Notes: generated from the letters alone by a model not told the origin. Shown: positions 7,594 to 17,320, counted from the stretch's first letter. The stretch is DNA of 64,000 nucleotides from Candidatus Bathyarchaeum sp. (GCA_026014565.1 JAOZIB010000014.1:20390-84389); one strand, 5' to 3'. Translations and numbers: made by a program.

Positions 7594-8244
7594 TCAATTA
7601 TTGTTTCTTCTTTTTATTTCTTGCAAAATCTCGTTTATTGTTTCTTCTGTCGTGTCGATGCAATAGGATTGTTTGAGTTCATTTTTTATTTCAGTAGCAT
7701 CTGCAGCTTCAAGGCTTGATTGTATTCTTCGACAAGCTTTGGGAACAATTGTGCAAAGGTCTTCCGTAAAGTTCCAAGGAAATATAACCCAGACCCAAGA
7801 GATTTCTTCACCTATGTAATCTGATTTGAATTTGGCACTGGTTATGTGTTGTAGACTGGCAGTTCGGATTTCTGCAGGCCCTAATGATTTGATGTAATCA
7901 ACGGCCACTCGCATGCTTTCACCGGTGTCCGTAAGGTCATCTACAATTAGAACCTTTTTTCCCTTCAGGTCAACATTGATTTCGTTTTTTACTTTTGCTG
8001 TTCCGTCAGGAGTTGCGGTTACACCCCAATGTTCAACTTTTAGGCTGATCAGGTCTTTGACGCCAACAAAATCACATAAAACCCGAGCTAGCACCCAACC
8101 GCCACGGGCCAATCCAACAATTATGTCAGGCTGGTAGCCTGATTTGTTGATTTTTTCGGCTACTTTTTTAGATAACCCGTAAAACATATTCCAGTCCATA
8201 ACAAGGCACTCAAAAGTTTTTTCGTCCATAACAAAGCCGCCCAT
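7594..8244 (-). CDS. Phosphoribosyltransferase (purine-type, paralog 1)
   Basis: The 216-residue protein is a type I phosphoribosyltransferase. The PRPP-binding loop is VLIVDDLTDTGES near residue 98, and the upstream segment IIVGLARGGWVLAR is typical of the family. It would transfer ribose-5-phosphate from PRPP to a nucleobase; hypoxanthine/guanine or xanthine salvage is the usual role of related archaeal proteins. A C-terminal extension after the ISWVWVIFPWNFTEDL segment, helical and about 65 residues, is shared with the paralog at 17317-17940. The start is ATG at 8244 or 8229; an AT-rich TATA-like stretch about 25 bases upstream suggests a near-leaderless transcript from 8244. The exact substrate is uncertain. 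Confidence 0.82.
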   Translation of the reverse strand: MGGFVMDEKTFECLVMDWNMFYGLSKKVAEKINKSGYQPDIIVGLARGGWVLARVLCDFVGVKDLISLKVEHWGVTATPDGTAKVKNEINVDLKGKKVLIVDDLTDTGESMRVAVDYIKSLGPAEIRTASLQHITSAKFKSDYIGEEISWVWVIFPWNFTEDLCTIVPKACRRIQSSLEAADATEIKNELKQSYCIDTTEETINEILQEIKRRNNN

Positions 8245-8319
8245 TATTTCTGATAATGTTCCTTGTTTGTAATATTATAGTTTCGCATTAGATGCCAATC
8301 TTTCAATTCAAGTCATGTC

Positions 8320-8622
8320 TTGTTTTTAGACTTAATGCTGAAGTCAGCAACAGATCCCGAACTCGAACAATCGATAATGTCTTCAAAACCCAGTTTTTGT
8401 AAACTGTGGATGGGAATGCAAACAACAGTAGCAACTTTACTTTTTGTCACCTCAGCAGTAGTGCTTGCATGTGTAGTTATCAACTATGTAATAGAAGCCT
8501 GCGAACGAACCCTAGACACAAAAAGCCTACTTCAATGTGACAGAATATGTGTACTGAAAGACAAAGTATTAAACCAAACAGACAATTTGAGCAATTTAAT
8601 CGAAACATTAAATCAAATATAG
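8320..8622 (+). CDS. Small single-pass membrane protein, unknown
   Basis: The protein has 100 residues from a TTG at 8320; ATG at 8335 is an alternative start. It has a polar N-terminus, one strong membrane helix around residues 35-58 (VATLLFVTSAVVLACVVI), and a polar C-terminal helix with leucine heptads. It contains cysteines on both sides of the membrane. No family is recognised. The 290 bases after it hold no gene I can support. Confidence 0.45.
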   Translation: MFLDLMLKSATDPELEQSIMSSKPSFCKLWMGMQTTVATLLFVTSAVVLACVVINYVIEACERTLDTKSLLQCDRICVLKDKVLNQTDNLSNLIETLNQI

Positions 8623-8911
8623 AATCTTTGGACTAACTGTCTCCCGTAATTGTTTTGAAAATGAACTGCTGTTTCTATATGGAGCAAAAAGGCTTAGTCA
8701 AGAAAATTTGAGTAAGTTATGTTAAGTTAGGTCAAGAAACCTTTACAAAAATCCTTTTATGAATATTCTGCAATAAAATGAATTAATAATGAACATAATC
8801 GAGAAAAAACGTCTGCAATTATTGGAACGATAAATAACAGATGAATATAATTTCATGGAAGCGTTTCAAATGTCAACAGCAACCTAGACTATAAACAGAA
8901 GAGAGAAAAAA

Positions 8912-10567
8912 ATGAATAAAATTCATCCAATAACATCTGCTCTGCTGATAGTGTTTTTATGCTTTGCAGTCTTTGGAATTCAATCCATTAAACCGACAAA
9001 AGCAAATTTTATGCCCATGCAGATTCCCCAACCGGCAGTTGTTATTAGAAGTGACGGAAGCATTGACCCCGCAACGGCACCTATTCAACGCAATGGAAAC
9101 GTTTACACGTTTACGGATGATATTGTTGGATACACAATCGCTTCTGAATGTAACGATATTGTGATTGATGGGAACGGGCACTCTCTTACTGGAAACGGGA
9201 ATTCTGCAGGGGTTTTTATTCTTAACCGCAACGGTGTGACAGTGAAGAACTTGAATGTCAGTAAATTTTCTTATGGCATACGTCTCATTGAAGATTACTA
9301 CACTGCAGAAGCTTCATCAGACAATGTCCTTTTGAATAATACTGTAACAGACAACGTTCATGGTATTGATATCAGTAGCTCATCAGATAATCTTTTGAGA
9401 AACAATGTTATGGTCAATAACACCTATAATTTTGCAGTTCAAGGCAGATACCCCCAAGATATTGACGATTCAAACACAGTCAACGGAAAATCAATCATCT
9501 ACTGGATAAAACAAGAAAATCGGGTTGTGCCCTCTGATGCAGGATTTGTTGCGCTTGTAAACTGTTCTTGCATAACCGTTCAAGACCTGAGCATATCTAA
9601 CAACGGACAAGGGGTTATTTTGGTTTCTACCATAAATTCGACAATAACAAACAATAAAATAACTACTATCGGGGATGCACTATATGTTGGACATTCTTCA
9701 GGCAACACAATTTCAGAAAACGAGTTAGTAAACAGCGGCAACGGCATAAACGGTCAAGCTTCTTCGAACAACATCATATCATTAAACCGAATAGTAAACA
9801 ACGAAAACGGCATTTACTTTACTGGAGAGTCAACAGGTAACATCTTCGCCCAAAACTACATAACAGAAAACACGGTAGACGGCATAAACCTGTGGGGGTC
9901 AACTAACACCGACATCAAAGACAACACTATTACTAACAACAACGAAACTGGCATTACTTTTTTTGAGTCAAAAAATAACAGAATCACCGAAAACAACATT
10001 ACTTACAATGGTGACGGCATCAAATTATGGTTCCACACAAGCGATAACAATGTTTCAAGCAACTACGTTGCAAAAAACATCATTGGCATATTACTTGATG
10101 ACTCGTATGATAACAGAATAATTGGAAACCTGATAACCGAAAACATTGACTATGGAATGCAATTCGTAGGTAGTCAAAACAACAACGTAATTTATCACAA
10201 CAATTTTGTTAACAACAACATTGATGGTGACGGGTTACAGGTTTCTATTCCAGGTTATAGGGGGATGGGTATATCCGATGAATTGTTAGCGGGTCATGGC
10301 AATGTTTGGGATAACGGCACTGCAGGAAATTACTGGAGCGATTACCTGTTAAGGTACTCTAATGCCACAGAAGTTGAAGGAACCGGAATTGGAGACACAA
10401 TTTTTTATATCAACGAGAATAATTACGATAGATATCCTCTCATGGAACCTGCATCAATTCCTGAATTTTCATTTTTTGCCACAATACTGTTGTCATTTGG
10501 CGCCTTCGCTATCCTGTTAATCACATGTAAACAAAAAATGAGCAAATCAAAAAAAGGAGACCAATAA
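8912..10567 (+). CDS. Secreted NosD-like right-handed parallel beta-helix protein with PEF-type C-terminal anchor
   Basis: The 551-residue protein has an N-terminal signal peptide (residues 8-30, ITSALLIVFLCFAVFGI). The long repeat region has short turns full of Asn and Gly (NNTVTDNVHGIDI, NNTITNNNETGITF), the pattern of pectate-lyase/NosD beta-helices. The C-terminus is IPEF, a membrane helix and a lysine-rich tail, resembling archaeal PEF-CTERM sorting signals. It should be displayed on the cell surface. There is no sign of the NosD copper-enzyme context, so carbohydrate binding or lysis is only a guess. The next gene starts 1 base after its stop, so the two are co-transcribed. Confidence 0.8.
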   Translation: MNKIHPITSALLIVFLCFAVFGIQSIKPTKANFMPMQIPQPAVVIRSDGSIDPATAPIQRNGNVYTFTDDIVGYTIASECNDIVIDGNGHSLTGNGNSAGVFILNRNGVTVKNLNVSKFSYGIRLIEDYYTAEASSDNVLLNNTVTDNVHGIDISSSSDNLLRNNVMVNNTYNFAVQGRYPQDIDDSNTVNGKSIIYWIKQENRVVPSDAGFVALVNCSCITVQDLSISNNGQGVILVSTINSTITNNKITTIGDALYVGHSSGNTISENELVNSGNGINGQASSNNIISLNRIVNNENGIYFTGESTGNIFAQNYITENTVDGINLWGSTNTDIKDNTITNNNETGITFFESKNNRITENNITYNGDGIKLWFHTSDNNVSSNYVAKNIIGILLDDSYDNRIIGNLITENIDYGMQFVGSQNNNVIYHNNFVNNNIDGDGLQVSIPGYRGMGISDELLAGHGNVWDNGTAGNYWSDYLLRYSNATEVEGTGIGDTIFYINENNYDRYPLMEPASIPEFSFFATILLSFGAFAILLITCKQKMSKSKKGDQ

Positions 10568-10568
10568 C

Positions 10569-11849
10569 GTGAACAAATTTCAGAAACAGATTCTTGTGTT
10601 TCTAGCTGGTTTTTGTTTATTGCTTTCTTTCAATTCAAGCATAATAACAGTACATGCAACTTTTGACACAGCATATGACTGGCCCACTTTTCAGTATGAC
10701 AAAGGACGAACCGGATACACTGAAAGCCCGGCTCCTGATAGTAACCAAACTTTTTGGGTGTTTTCGACGGGGGGTGCAATAACGTCTTCTCCTGTTGTAG
10801 CGGCAGGAATGGTTTTTGTAGCCTCTTCTGATGGTTACCTCTATGCAGTTAACGTTAGCACAGGAACAAAAATTTGGGATTTTTGGATAGGTCCTGAAGC
10901 AAATTCTCCAACAGTAGCTCACAATAAGGTCTTTATCACGTCTTCTGTTGGTGTTGTTTACGCCATTGACATGTATTCTGGTTTGTCTGTTTGGAACACT
11001 TCGCTTGGGGAAGCTGCTGGTTTTGGTGCACCCTTAGTTGTGGGTACACGAGTGTTTGTGAATGGAAACCATACCGTGTTTGTTCTAAACGAAGCAGTTG
11101 GAGTAAAGCTGTATAGTGAGGAGATGGCTCATGCAACTGCAATTGCAACTATTGCATACGATAATAGTGGTTATGAGGATGGTCTAATTGTTTCCACTGT
11201 TTCCCGCGGTGCAACAATTGGAATAAATGGTTTTGAAACCAGAAACGGCTATGGACGCTTCTGGGTAAGCTTGGCCCAAAACGTCACTGAACCTGTGAAA
11301 AGCGGAGTAACAATCACCAACGAACAAACCTTTTTGGCTATTTCCAATGGCAATGGTACCAGCACAATCCATGAGATAAACGATTTTGGAATGAGACTTT
11401 GGGAACACCTACTTGATGGGGATACTTGTGCTTCTTCAGCATTTGCATACAACACTGTTTACATTCCAACAGGCAATAACGTCTACGCTTTACACCCCGA
11501 AAACGGGACAATAAACTGGAGCCACACCGTAGACGGTGGGCACTGTGTTTCTTCTCCAGCAGTAGCAGACGAGAAAGTCTATTTTGGACTTGACAACGGC
11601 TACATTTACGCTTTGAATGCATACAATGGCAACATTGTTTGGAGCTACAAAACTGAAGGCGCTGTTCAATCCTCACCTGCAATCTCTGACGGATTACTTT
11701 TTGTAGGCTCCGACGATGGAAACCTATATGCCATAGGAACCCATACTATCCCTGAATTTACATCTTGGACTTTCATGGCATGTCTGCTTGTTGCAGTAAC
11801 ATTTGTGTTATGCATCTACAAACTCAAACTGCCTAAAAACAGGAAATAG
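10569..11849 (+). CDS. Secreted PQQ-like beta-propeller repeat protein with PEF-type C-terminal anchor
   Basis: The 426-residue protein has a signal peptide (residues 7-30). A propeller follows, built from repeats with the YAVNVSTGTKIWDF / YALNAYNGNIVWSY pattern typical of PQQ-dehydrogenase-like and BamB-like blades. It ends in TIPEF, a membrane helix and KLPKNRK, like the preceding gene. The start is GTG one base after the beta-helix gene, so the pair are probably expressed together and jointly surface-displayed. PQQ binding itself is not implied; most archaeal members of this repeat family are structural or binding proteins. Confidence 0.82.
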   Translation: MNKFQKQILVFLAGFCLLLSFNSSIITVHATFDTAYDWPTFQYDKGRTGYTESPAPDSNQTFWVFSTGGAITSSPVVAAGMVFVASSDGYLYAVNVSTGTKIWDFWIGPEANSPTVAHNKVFITSSVGVVYAIDMYSGLSVWNTSLGEAAGFGAPLVVGTRVFVNGNHTVFVLNEAVGVKLYSEEMAHATAIATIAYDNSGYEDGLIVSTVSRGATIGINGFETRNGYGRFWVSLAQNVTEPVKSGVTITNEQTFLAISNGNGTSTIHEINDFGMRLWEHLLDGDTCASSAFAYNTVYIPTGNNVYALHPENGTINWSHTVDGGHCVSSPAVADEKVYFGLDNGYIYALNAYNGNIVWSYKTEGAVQSSPAISDGLLFVGSDDGNLYAIGTHTIPEFTSWTFMACLLVAVTFVLCIYKLKLPKNRK

Positions 11850-13646
11850 TTAACCCTCTTCTGCTGTGTTGAGGTAATAGTATTCTCCTAGGTCTTTTTG
11901 TTCGCGGTCCAGTCGGGAGCCTTCTTTGTTCACTCTAGGGCGTTTGGTTTGAGGGTCACGTCGGAAGGTGATCTTCATGTTTTCTAGAAAACTGTTCATG
12001 CCGTTTCGCAGATCAGTTGGTGGGTTTGCATATCCTCGAATTCCGGGTTCGCCTTCGAAAATCATGAGGCGGTCTGCGATGAAGTCTTGGGCTACTACGT
12101 CGTGTTCTACAACTAGGGCAGTTACTTTTTTGTTTTCGATTACGCGCCTGATTGTGCGGGCGGCTGAAAGTCTGTCTTCTACATCTAGGTAGGCGCTGGG
12201 TTCGTCCAGAAGGTAAAGGTCTGCTTCTCGGGAGAGACATGCAGCGATTGCTACGCGTTGGAGTTCTCCGCCGCTGAGTTCGGTTACGTCCCGTTCCATA
12301 AGATCGGGCAGTTTAAGAGGCTGTAAAACCTGAGTGTGATACAAGCCAGTTCCAAAGGCTTTGTCTGCAGCTTCTTTGAGAAGGTCTTCTACTGTTCCGC
12401 TGTATTGAGGAGTAATGTACTGGGGTTTATAGCTGATTTTCATATCTTTATCTGCGGTGGTTTCCCCAGAATCTGTTTTTTCAAGTCCTGCAAGCATTTT
12501 TACAAAGGTTGTTTTTCCGATTCCGTTGGGTCCAAAGATTCCGACTACTTCCCCTCGTTTTACTTCTCCAGGACGTGATTTGAACTCAAAGTCCTCAAAT
12601 GATTTGGTAATTTCTGTCCATTCCAAAAGGGTTTCAGAAACAGTATGTCCTGCATGGGGGGGTCTAACATGGAATTTTATGGGTTCGGATCTGAACCTGA
12701 CGTTTTCGTCAGGGATGTAACCTTCAAGGTAAATGTTGATTCCAACCCGCACTCCATGAACATGGGAAACAACACCGTAGACGCCTGGGTCACCATAAAA
12801 GATGCAGATTTGGTCAGAAAGATAGTCTAAAATCGCAAGGTCGTGCTCCGCAACAATAACTGTTTTGCCAGCATCCTTCAATGATCGAATGGCTTTAGCA
12901 GCATTCAGACGCTGTTTAACGTCCAGATAACTGGTAGGTTCGTCAAAAAGGTAAACGTCAGCTTCGCGACAAATTGATGCTGCAACTGCTACTCGTTGGA
13001 GTTCTCCTCCACTTAAGACTTTGAGGTCGCGGTTCCAGATTGTTTCTAGCTGCAACTGCTTTTTAAGTTCAGCCAACTTACCTCGCTCGTCAACTTTTCC
13101 GAGCAGGTCACCAACTTTGCCTGAAACTACTCGGGAAATTCTGTCCACATATTGGGGTTTGTGGACAACTTTCATGTTGCCTTCGCTGACTTTTAGGAAG
13201 TAATCCTGTAAAGTTGAGCCCCTAAAATGCAAAATTAAATCCTCCCACGAGGGAGGATCGTCAAATCGTCCAAGGTTGGGTTTGAGTTCCCCCGAAAGAA
13301 CATGTAGTGCAGTTGTTTTTCCAATTCCGTTTTGTCCTAAAAGGCCTAAAACGACTCCAGGGGAGGGAGTAGGGAGTCGGAACAGTTTGAAAGTGTTGGG
13401 TCCGAATCTGTGGCTGCAGTCTTCTTCTAGTTCGTCGGCTAGGTTTACTATGGAGATTGCTTTAAACGGGCATTTTCGTACGCAGATTCCACAGCCTACG
13501 CATAGGCTCTCTACGATTTTGGGGGTTTCGCCTTCGAAGACGATGGCTTCAATCTTGTTTCTTACGGGGGGACAGAACCGAAAACATGGTCTACCGCAGC
13601 GTTTGGATTCGCATCTTTCTTCGTCAAGGACTGCTATTCGAACCAT
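11850..13646 (-). CDS. abce1: ABCE1/Rli1 ribosome-recycling ATPase
   Basis: From ATG at 13646 the protein has about 598 residues, the usual ABCE1 length. Its N-terminal iron-sulfur domain carries two cysteine clusters (CESKRCGRPCFRFC and CVGCGICVRKCPF). Two ABC ATPase domains follow, with Walker A motifs GQNGIGKTT and GPNGIGKTT, each with an LSGGELQRVA signature. It splits ribosomes after termination together with aRF1 or Pelota. A longer reading frame begins at 13739, but its first 31 residues are not family-like, so the ATG giving MVRIAVLDEERC is preferred. It is the best conserved informational gene of this part of the window. Confidence 0.97.
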   Translation of the reverse strand: MVRIAVLDEERCESKRCGRPCFRFCPPVRNKIEAIVFEGETPKIVESLCVGCGICVRKCPFKAISIVNLADELEEDCSHRFGPNTFKLFRLPTPSPGVVLGLLGQNGIGKTTALHVLSGELKPNLGRFDDPPSWEDLILHFRGSTLQDYFLKVSEGNMKVVHKPQYVDRISRVVSGKVGDLLGKVDERGKLAELKKQLQLETIWNRDLKVLSGGELQRVAVAASICREADVYLFDEPTSYLDVKQRLNAAKAIRSLKDAGKTVIVAEHDLAILDYLSDQICIFYGDPGVYGVVSHVHGVRVGINIYLEGYIPDENVRFRSEPIKFHVRPPHAGHTVSETLLEWTEITKSFEDFEFKSRPGEVKRGEVVGIFGPNGIGKTTFVKMLAGLEKTDSGETTADKDMKISYKPQYITPQYSGTVEDLLKEAADKAFGTGLYHTQVLQPLKLPDLMERDVTELSGGELQRVAIAACLSREADLYLLDEPSAYLDVEDRLSAARTIRRVIENKKVTALVVEHDVVAQDFIADRLMIFEGEPGIRGYANPPTDLRNGMNSFLENMKITFRRDPQTKRPRVNKEGSRLDREQKDLGEYYYLNTAEEG

Positions 13647-13774
13647 CTTAATCAATACCCATTTGTATCGTAAACATAAAAATTGAGAAATAATAATGTG
13701 ATGCTTAGAACAGCCCTTATCGAATGTAAGTAATTGCAAATTTCAGGTTAAGGATAAAATGTTTTTCACTAATT

Positions 13775-13984
13775 TTATGTTTTCAACGAAGAGTAACTAA
13801 CATTGAGGTTTAGCTCATCACTTTCAGAGAGATTGTTTGAAATTGTGGTGACTTTTGTAGATTCTGGAGAGTTAGGTAGTTCGTTTTGGTTTTCAGGGAT
13901 GTTTGGATTTTGTAATCCAAGAACAGTAGCAACCAAAAAAGCAGCTACTGCTAAAACAGTGAAAAGAATTGTGGACTTTTTCAT
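13775..13984 (-). CDS. Small secreted or membrane-anchored protein, unknown
   Basis: The 69-residue protein starts MKKSTILFTVLAVAAFLVA, a clear signal or anchor helix. It continues as a polar, Asn/Ser-rich tail without cysteines. GGTG lies 8 bases before the ATG on the coding strand, which supports translation. No family is recognised, and it may be an extracellular peptide or a membrane micro-protein. Confidence 0.5.
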   Translation of the reverse strand: MKKSTILFTVLAVAAFLVATVLGLQNPNIPENQNELPNSPESTKVTTISNNLSESDELNLNVSYSSLKT

Positions 13985-14184
13985 ATTGTTTGCACCCTCT
14001 GTGTTGTGTGAATTACTCTTGGTGCGGTTGATATAATGCCACGGTTTAGAACAATGTGTTCTAGACTTTAGAACTAATTAAGTCCAATAGTTGTGAAAGA
14101 TAATCTTAAATCATCAAACACGAATCATGTATGTACCTAACTTGTAAAAATTAGTTGATTGAACTTAGAAAATGGTGAAAATAA

Positions 14185-14880
14185 TTGGAGTATGAAATTA
14201 AGTATAAACCATCATATTCGATGCTAGTTGTGAAATTAGACACAAACGAAACCGTAACCGCGGAAGCAGGCTCCATGACCTACATGGCTCCCAACATAAA
14301 AGTAAACACTCGCAAACGGGAAAAAAGCTTGCTGGGCAGTATAGGCTTGTCCCTTTTTGGCCGCCAATCATTTTTTGTTAACGACTATACCGCTGAAAAC
14401 AGTCCAGGTGAAGCAGCATTTGTTGCAGCTCCAGTTGGTGACATTGAAACGTTGGATGTTTCAGCAAAACAAGGATACATTATACAATCAGCATCCTATA
14501 TTGCATCCACTCAAAGTGTAGACCTAGACATGAAATGGCAAGGCTTCACCAAGGGCTTGTTTGGTCAGGGCTTGTTTATGATCAAAGCAAAAGGCGAAGG
14601 AAAACTGTTCATCAACACGTTTGGAGCCATCGACAAGCATAGCCTCAAAGCTGGAGAAACTTTGATTGTTGATAACTTCCATCTTGTTGCCTTTAGTGAC
14701 ACTTGTGATTATAAGGTTCGAAAGTTTGGCGGTTTGAAATCAACCATACTTGGCGGTGAAGGACTAGTAACAGAAATTCAAGGTCCAGGAGACATTTACA
14801 TACAAACCAAAAACTTAAACGAGTTTGTGGAGTGGCTTTGGACCCTTCTTGGACCCCGAGTTAAATCACGGTCAAGATAA
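14185..14880 (+). CDS. AIM24/TIGR00266 family protein
   Basis: The 231-residue protein matches the TIGR00266/AIM24 beta-roll family. It begins YEIKYKPSYSMLVVKLD, then AEAGSMTYMAPNIKV, a glycine-rich middle (GLFGQGLFMIKAKGEG), and LIVDNFHLVAFSD near the end. Members form trimeric beta-structures; the prokaryotic function is not established, and mitochondrial AIM24 affects inner-membrane architecture. The start is TTG at 14185 with GGTG about 9 bases upstream. It has no signal peptide and is probably cytosolic or membrane-associated. Confidence 0.85.
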   Translation: MEYEIKYKPSYSMLVVKLDTNETVTAEAGSMTYMAPNIKVNTRKREKSLLGSIGLSLFGRQSFFVNDYTAENSPGEAAFVAAPVGDIETLDVSAKQGYIIQSASYIASTQSVDLDMKWQGFTKGLFGQGLFMIKAKGEGKLFINTFGAIDKHSLKAGETLIVDNFHLVAFSDTCDYKVRKFGGLKSTILGGEGLVTEIQGPGDIYIQTKNLNEFVEWLWTLLGPRVKSRSR

Positions 14881-15039
14881 AACAACAAACAAAAACGGAG
14901 TAGGGGTTATCCGCTCCTACAAATTTTCTTTTTAACTATCAATTAACTGCAAAAACTTTGGCTAAACCAAAAAATTGTATGGGTAAGTTATGGTTCCAAT
15001 AAATTAAAGTAGTGTGCTTGATTAAAAAAACACGAACAG

Positions 15040-16134
15040 ATGATAATTATGACTGCAGTTGGTCTGGTTGATATTTTTCACGGTTTTGGCATTGGCCAAT
15101 TCGAAAGTGAAATAATTGCCGCGTTTGTAATATTTTTAGTCGCATTAACAATTGGTTGGGTAATTTACCTAGTTTTTCGTAGATATCTTGGTCGTTGGGC
15201 AAAAGCAACAAAGACCCAAATAGACGATGAAATTATACGCAACATCAAGGCTCCCATTATTTTTCTTGCAATCCTTTTTGGAATGCATTATGCCTTAGAG
15301 ACAATCACTTACTTGTCACAGTATTCAGAAGTAATTACAAAGATATTTTCAATAGCCCAAATCTTAATTACAGCATTTATAATTATTCGAGTGCTAAATG
15401 TTCTGTTTAGCTGGTTTGCAGCCCGAGCAAAACAAGAAAAAAGAGTGAGTGAGCACCTTCTATTTGTTTTTAAACAAATACTTCGGGCAATTGTTTACAT
15501 GGCGGCATTTCTTGCGATTCTAGCTGCAAACGAAACAGACCTCTCAGGCTTAACAGTCGGACTAGGAGTGAGTGGAATTGCAATTGCTTTGGCTGTTCAA
15601 AGCATTCTGGGTGATGCTTTCAGTGCATTTTTAATCTACTTTGATCGCCCCTTTGAAGTTGGAGACTTTATTGTTGTAAATGATTACTCTGGAACCGTAA
15701 AAAAAATTGGCATCAGGTCAACTAGATTACAGTTGTTACAGGGTGAAGAACTAGTAATTTCAAACAAAGAACTCACTGAATCAAGCATCAGAAACTACAA
15801 AAAACTAAGAAAAAGAAGAGTTGCCTTCACCGTGGGTGTTGCTGCAGACACTCCCGTAGAAAAGCTGAAAAAGATTCCACAAATAATTGAAAACATCATT
15901 TCAAACATAAAATTGGCAGAGTTTGACAGGGTTCATTGTTCAGAGTTAGGAGATTTTAGTTACAAATTTGAGATAGTCTTCTACACAAAAACATCAGATT
16001 ACACAAAATACATGGACATCCGACAAGAAATCAACTTTGGAATAATTGAAGCATTCGAAAAACAAGGAATTGTCATGCCCTTTCCAACCCAAACTATATC
16101 CTTGAAAAAGGACGATGAATCTGTTAGAAAATGA
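15040..16134 (+). CDS. MscS-type mechanosensitive channel
   Basis: The 364-residue protein has four predicted helices in the first 190 residues. They end in the pore helix GLTVGLGVSGIAIALAVQSI, followed by LGDAFSAFLIYFDRPFEVGDFI, the hallmark of the MscS beta domain. A cytoplasmic alpha/beta region completes it. It would release ions and small solutes on hypo-osmotic shock. The N-terminal 75 residues add one extra helix relative to the three-helix E. coli MscS. It reads toward the Sua5 gene 24 bases downstream and may share its transcript. Confidence 0.92.
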   Translation: MIIMTAVGLVDIFHGFGIGQFESEIIAAFVIFLVALTIGWVIYLVFRRYLGRWAKATKTQIDDEIIRNIKAPIIFLAILFGMHYALETITYLSQYSEVITKIFSIAQILITAFIIIRVLNVLFSWFAARAKQEKRVSEHLLFVFKQILRAIVYMAAFLAILAANETDLSGLTVGLGVSGIAIALAVQSILGDAFSAFLIYFDRPFEVGDFIVVNDYSGTVKKIGIRSTRLQLLQGEELVISNKELTESSIRNYKKLRKRRVAFTVGVAADTPVEKLKKIPQIIENIISNIKLAEFDRVHCSELGDFSYKFEIVFYTKTSDYTKYMDIRQEINFGIIEAFEKQGIVMPFPTQTISLKKDDESVRK

Positions 16135-16158
16135 AAAGTTTCATCGGGTTGACACGAA

Positions 16159-16770
16159 ATGACTGTTCTAAAGGCAACAAAAGATAACATCAAAGCTGCT
16201 GCTCAAATAATTAAAACAGGGGGAACAGTAGTTTTTCCAACAGAAACAGTTTATGGACTGGGGTGTGACCCTCTAAACACTCAAGCAGTTCAACGATTAT
16301 TGACCATAAAAGGGGATCGAAAAAAGCCCTTCCCAGTTTTGGTTGCGAGCCTTGATGAAGTAAATAGAATAGCCAAGATATCGAATAATGGAAAAAAGCT
16401 AGCAACAAAGTTCTGGCCTGGACCACTTACAATTGTGTTTCCAAAAAAGGAAGCCATTGACGGCGTCGTAACTTTTGGACTGAATACTGTAGGATTACGT
16501 GCACCAAATAATCAAGTCGCTTTAAATTTAATCGAACTGTCGGGTGGTCTATTAATTGGTTCGAGTGCGAATCTAACAGGCGAAAAACCACCACGGTCAG
16601 TTTCTGAGATGTCTAAAGAACTAATAGAAAAAGTAGATTTGGTTCTTGATGATGGACCAACCACTGAAGGGATACCATCCACAGTGGTTGATTTAACGTT
16701 GGATAATCCAAAAATTCTTCGAGAAGGGCCATTAAGCCTTAAGCAGATACAGAACGCAATTAGCTCTTAG
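16159..16770 (+). CDS. sua5: Threonylcarbamoyl-AMP synthase (Sua5/YrdC domain)
   Basis: The 203-residue protein is a stand-alone YrdC domain without the C-terminal Sua5 extension. It makes threonylcarbamoyl-AMP from threonine, bicarbonate and ATP for the t6A37 modification of ANN-decoding tRNAs. Diagnostic segments are GGTVVFPTETVYGLGCD, KGDRKKPFPVLV and GSSANLTGE. The last 11 bases overlap, tail to tail, the gene for Cgi121, a subunit of the KEOPS complex that uses its product. ATG at 16159 is a good start. Confidence 0.93.
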   Translation: MTVLKATKDNIKAAAQIIKTGGTVVFPTETVYGLGCDPLNTQAVQRLLTIKGDRKKPFPVLVASLDEVNRIAKISNNGKKLATKFWPGPLTIVFPKKEAIDGVVTFGLNTVGLRAPNNQVALNLIELSGGLLIGSSANLTGEKPPRSVSEMSKELIEKVDLVLDDGPTTEGIPSTVVDLTLDNPKILREGPLSLKQIQNAISS

Positions 16771-17320
16771 TTACTAGTAAAGCCATTCGTTCAATAACTA
16801 AATCAACTAGGGTTTCTTCGTCAGTGTCTTCTGTTTTATAACAAGCTTCAAACTCCAGTTCAGAAATTTCATACAAGTTTTTGATGTGTTCAATTTTCTC
16901 AGGCGTTAAAACTAGTATGGTGTCGTCTCGTTTTCCGGGGATTAAATCTGTTACTAACTGAATGGCGCAGTTTTTTTGAGATTCGTTTTCTGCAAGGATA
17001 AGGGCTGCAATTTCTGAAGTGCTTTTTTTCAGACCTAACAAGTCTACTGCTTTTGTTATTTGTCGTTGAGTAGAAGCGAAAAGTAAGCATTCAACTTCGA
17101 TATTGTTTGAAATGTTAGTTTTTTTAGCAAATGCATTCAACGCATTTACCGCAGCAAAATACAAATGCTGAGGACCTGCTATGTTTTTTGCATCAAAAAG
17201 TTGGATTGTTGCGTTGCCTTTTTTTTCTTTGAATCGTTCAAGAAAAACAGTAACATTTCCAATTTTGGTTCCACTAAAACCTACGATGCCAATTTGTGTT
17301 CCTAATGATTTGCTGGTCAA
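16760..17320 (-). CDS. cgi121: KEOPS complex subunit Cgi121
   Basis: The 186-residue protein matches Cgi121 in length and in its conserved blocks. These are FDAKNIAGPQHLYFAAVNAL near residue 42 and LLFASTQRQITKAVDLLG near residue 82. Cgi121 binds the tRNA CCA tail and recruits tRNA to Bud32-Kae1 in t6A synthesis. It converges on sua5 with an 11-base overlap. Its start overlaps the end of a phosphoribosyltransferase gene by 4 bases, so those two are co-translated. Cgi121 is poorly conserved, so the call rests on these motifs and on the Sua5 neighbour. Confidence 0.78.
   Translation of the reverse strand: MTSKSLGTQIGIVGFSGTKIGNVTVFLERFKEKKGNATIQLFDAKNIAGPQHLYFAAVNALNAFAKKTNISNNIEVECLLFASTQRQITKAVDLLGLKKSTSEIAALILAENESQKNCAIQLVTDLIPGKRDDTILVLTPEKIEHIKNLYEISELEFEACYKTEDTDEETLVDLVIERMALLVTKS

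Noticed and set aside
9300..10200. DNA repeats in the beta-helix gene as a mobile or array element
   Set aside because: The repeats are at the protein level (Asn/Gly turns of beta-helix coils), with no conserved DNA unit.
11338..11682. A 114-codon minus-strand frame under the propeller gene
   Set aside because: Cys/Arg-rich shadow of a gene with clear propeller repeats on the plus strand.
13647..13739. Longer N-terminus for ABCE1
   Set aside because: The 31 extra residues are hydrophobic and cysteine-bearing in a way not seen in ABCE1. The family start at 13646 gives MVRIAVLDEERC.
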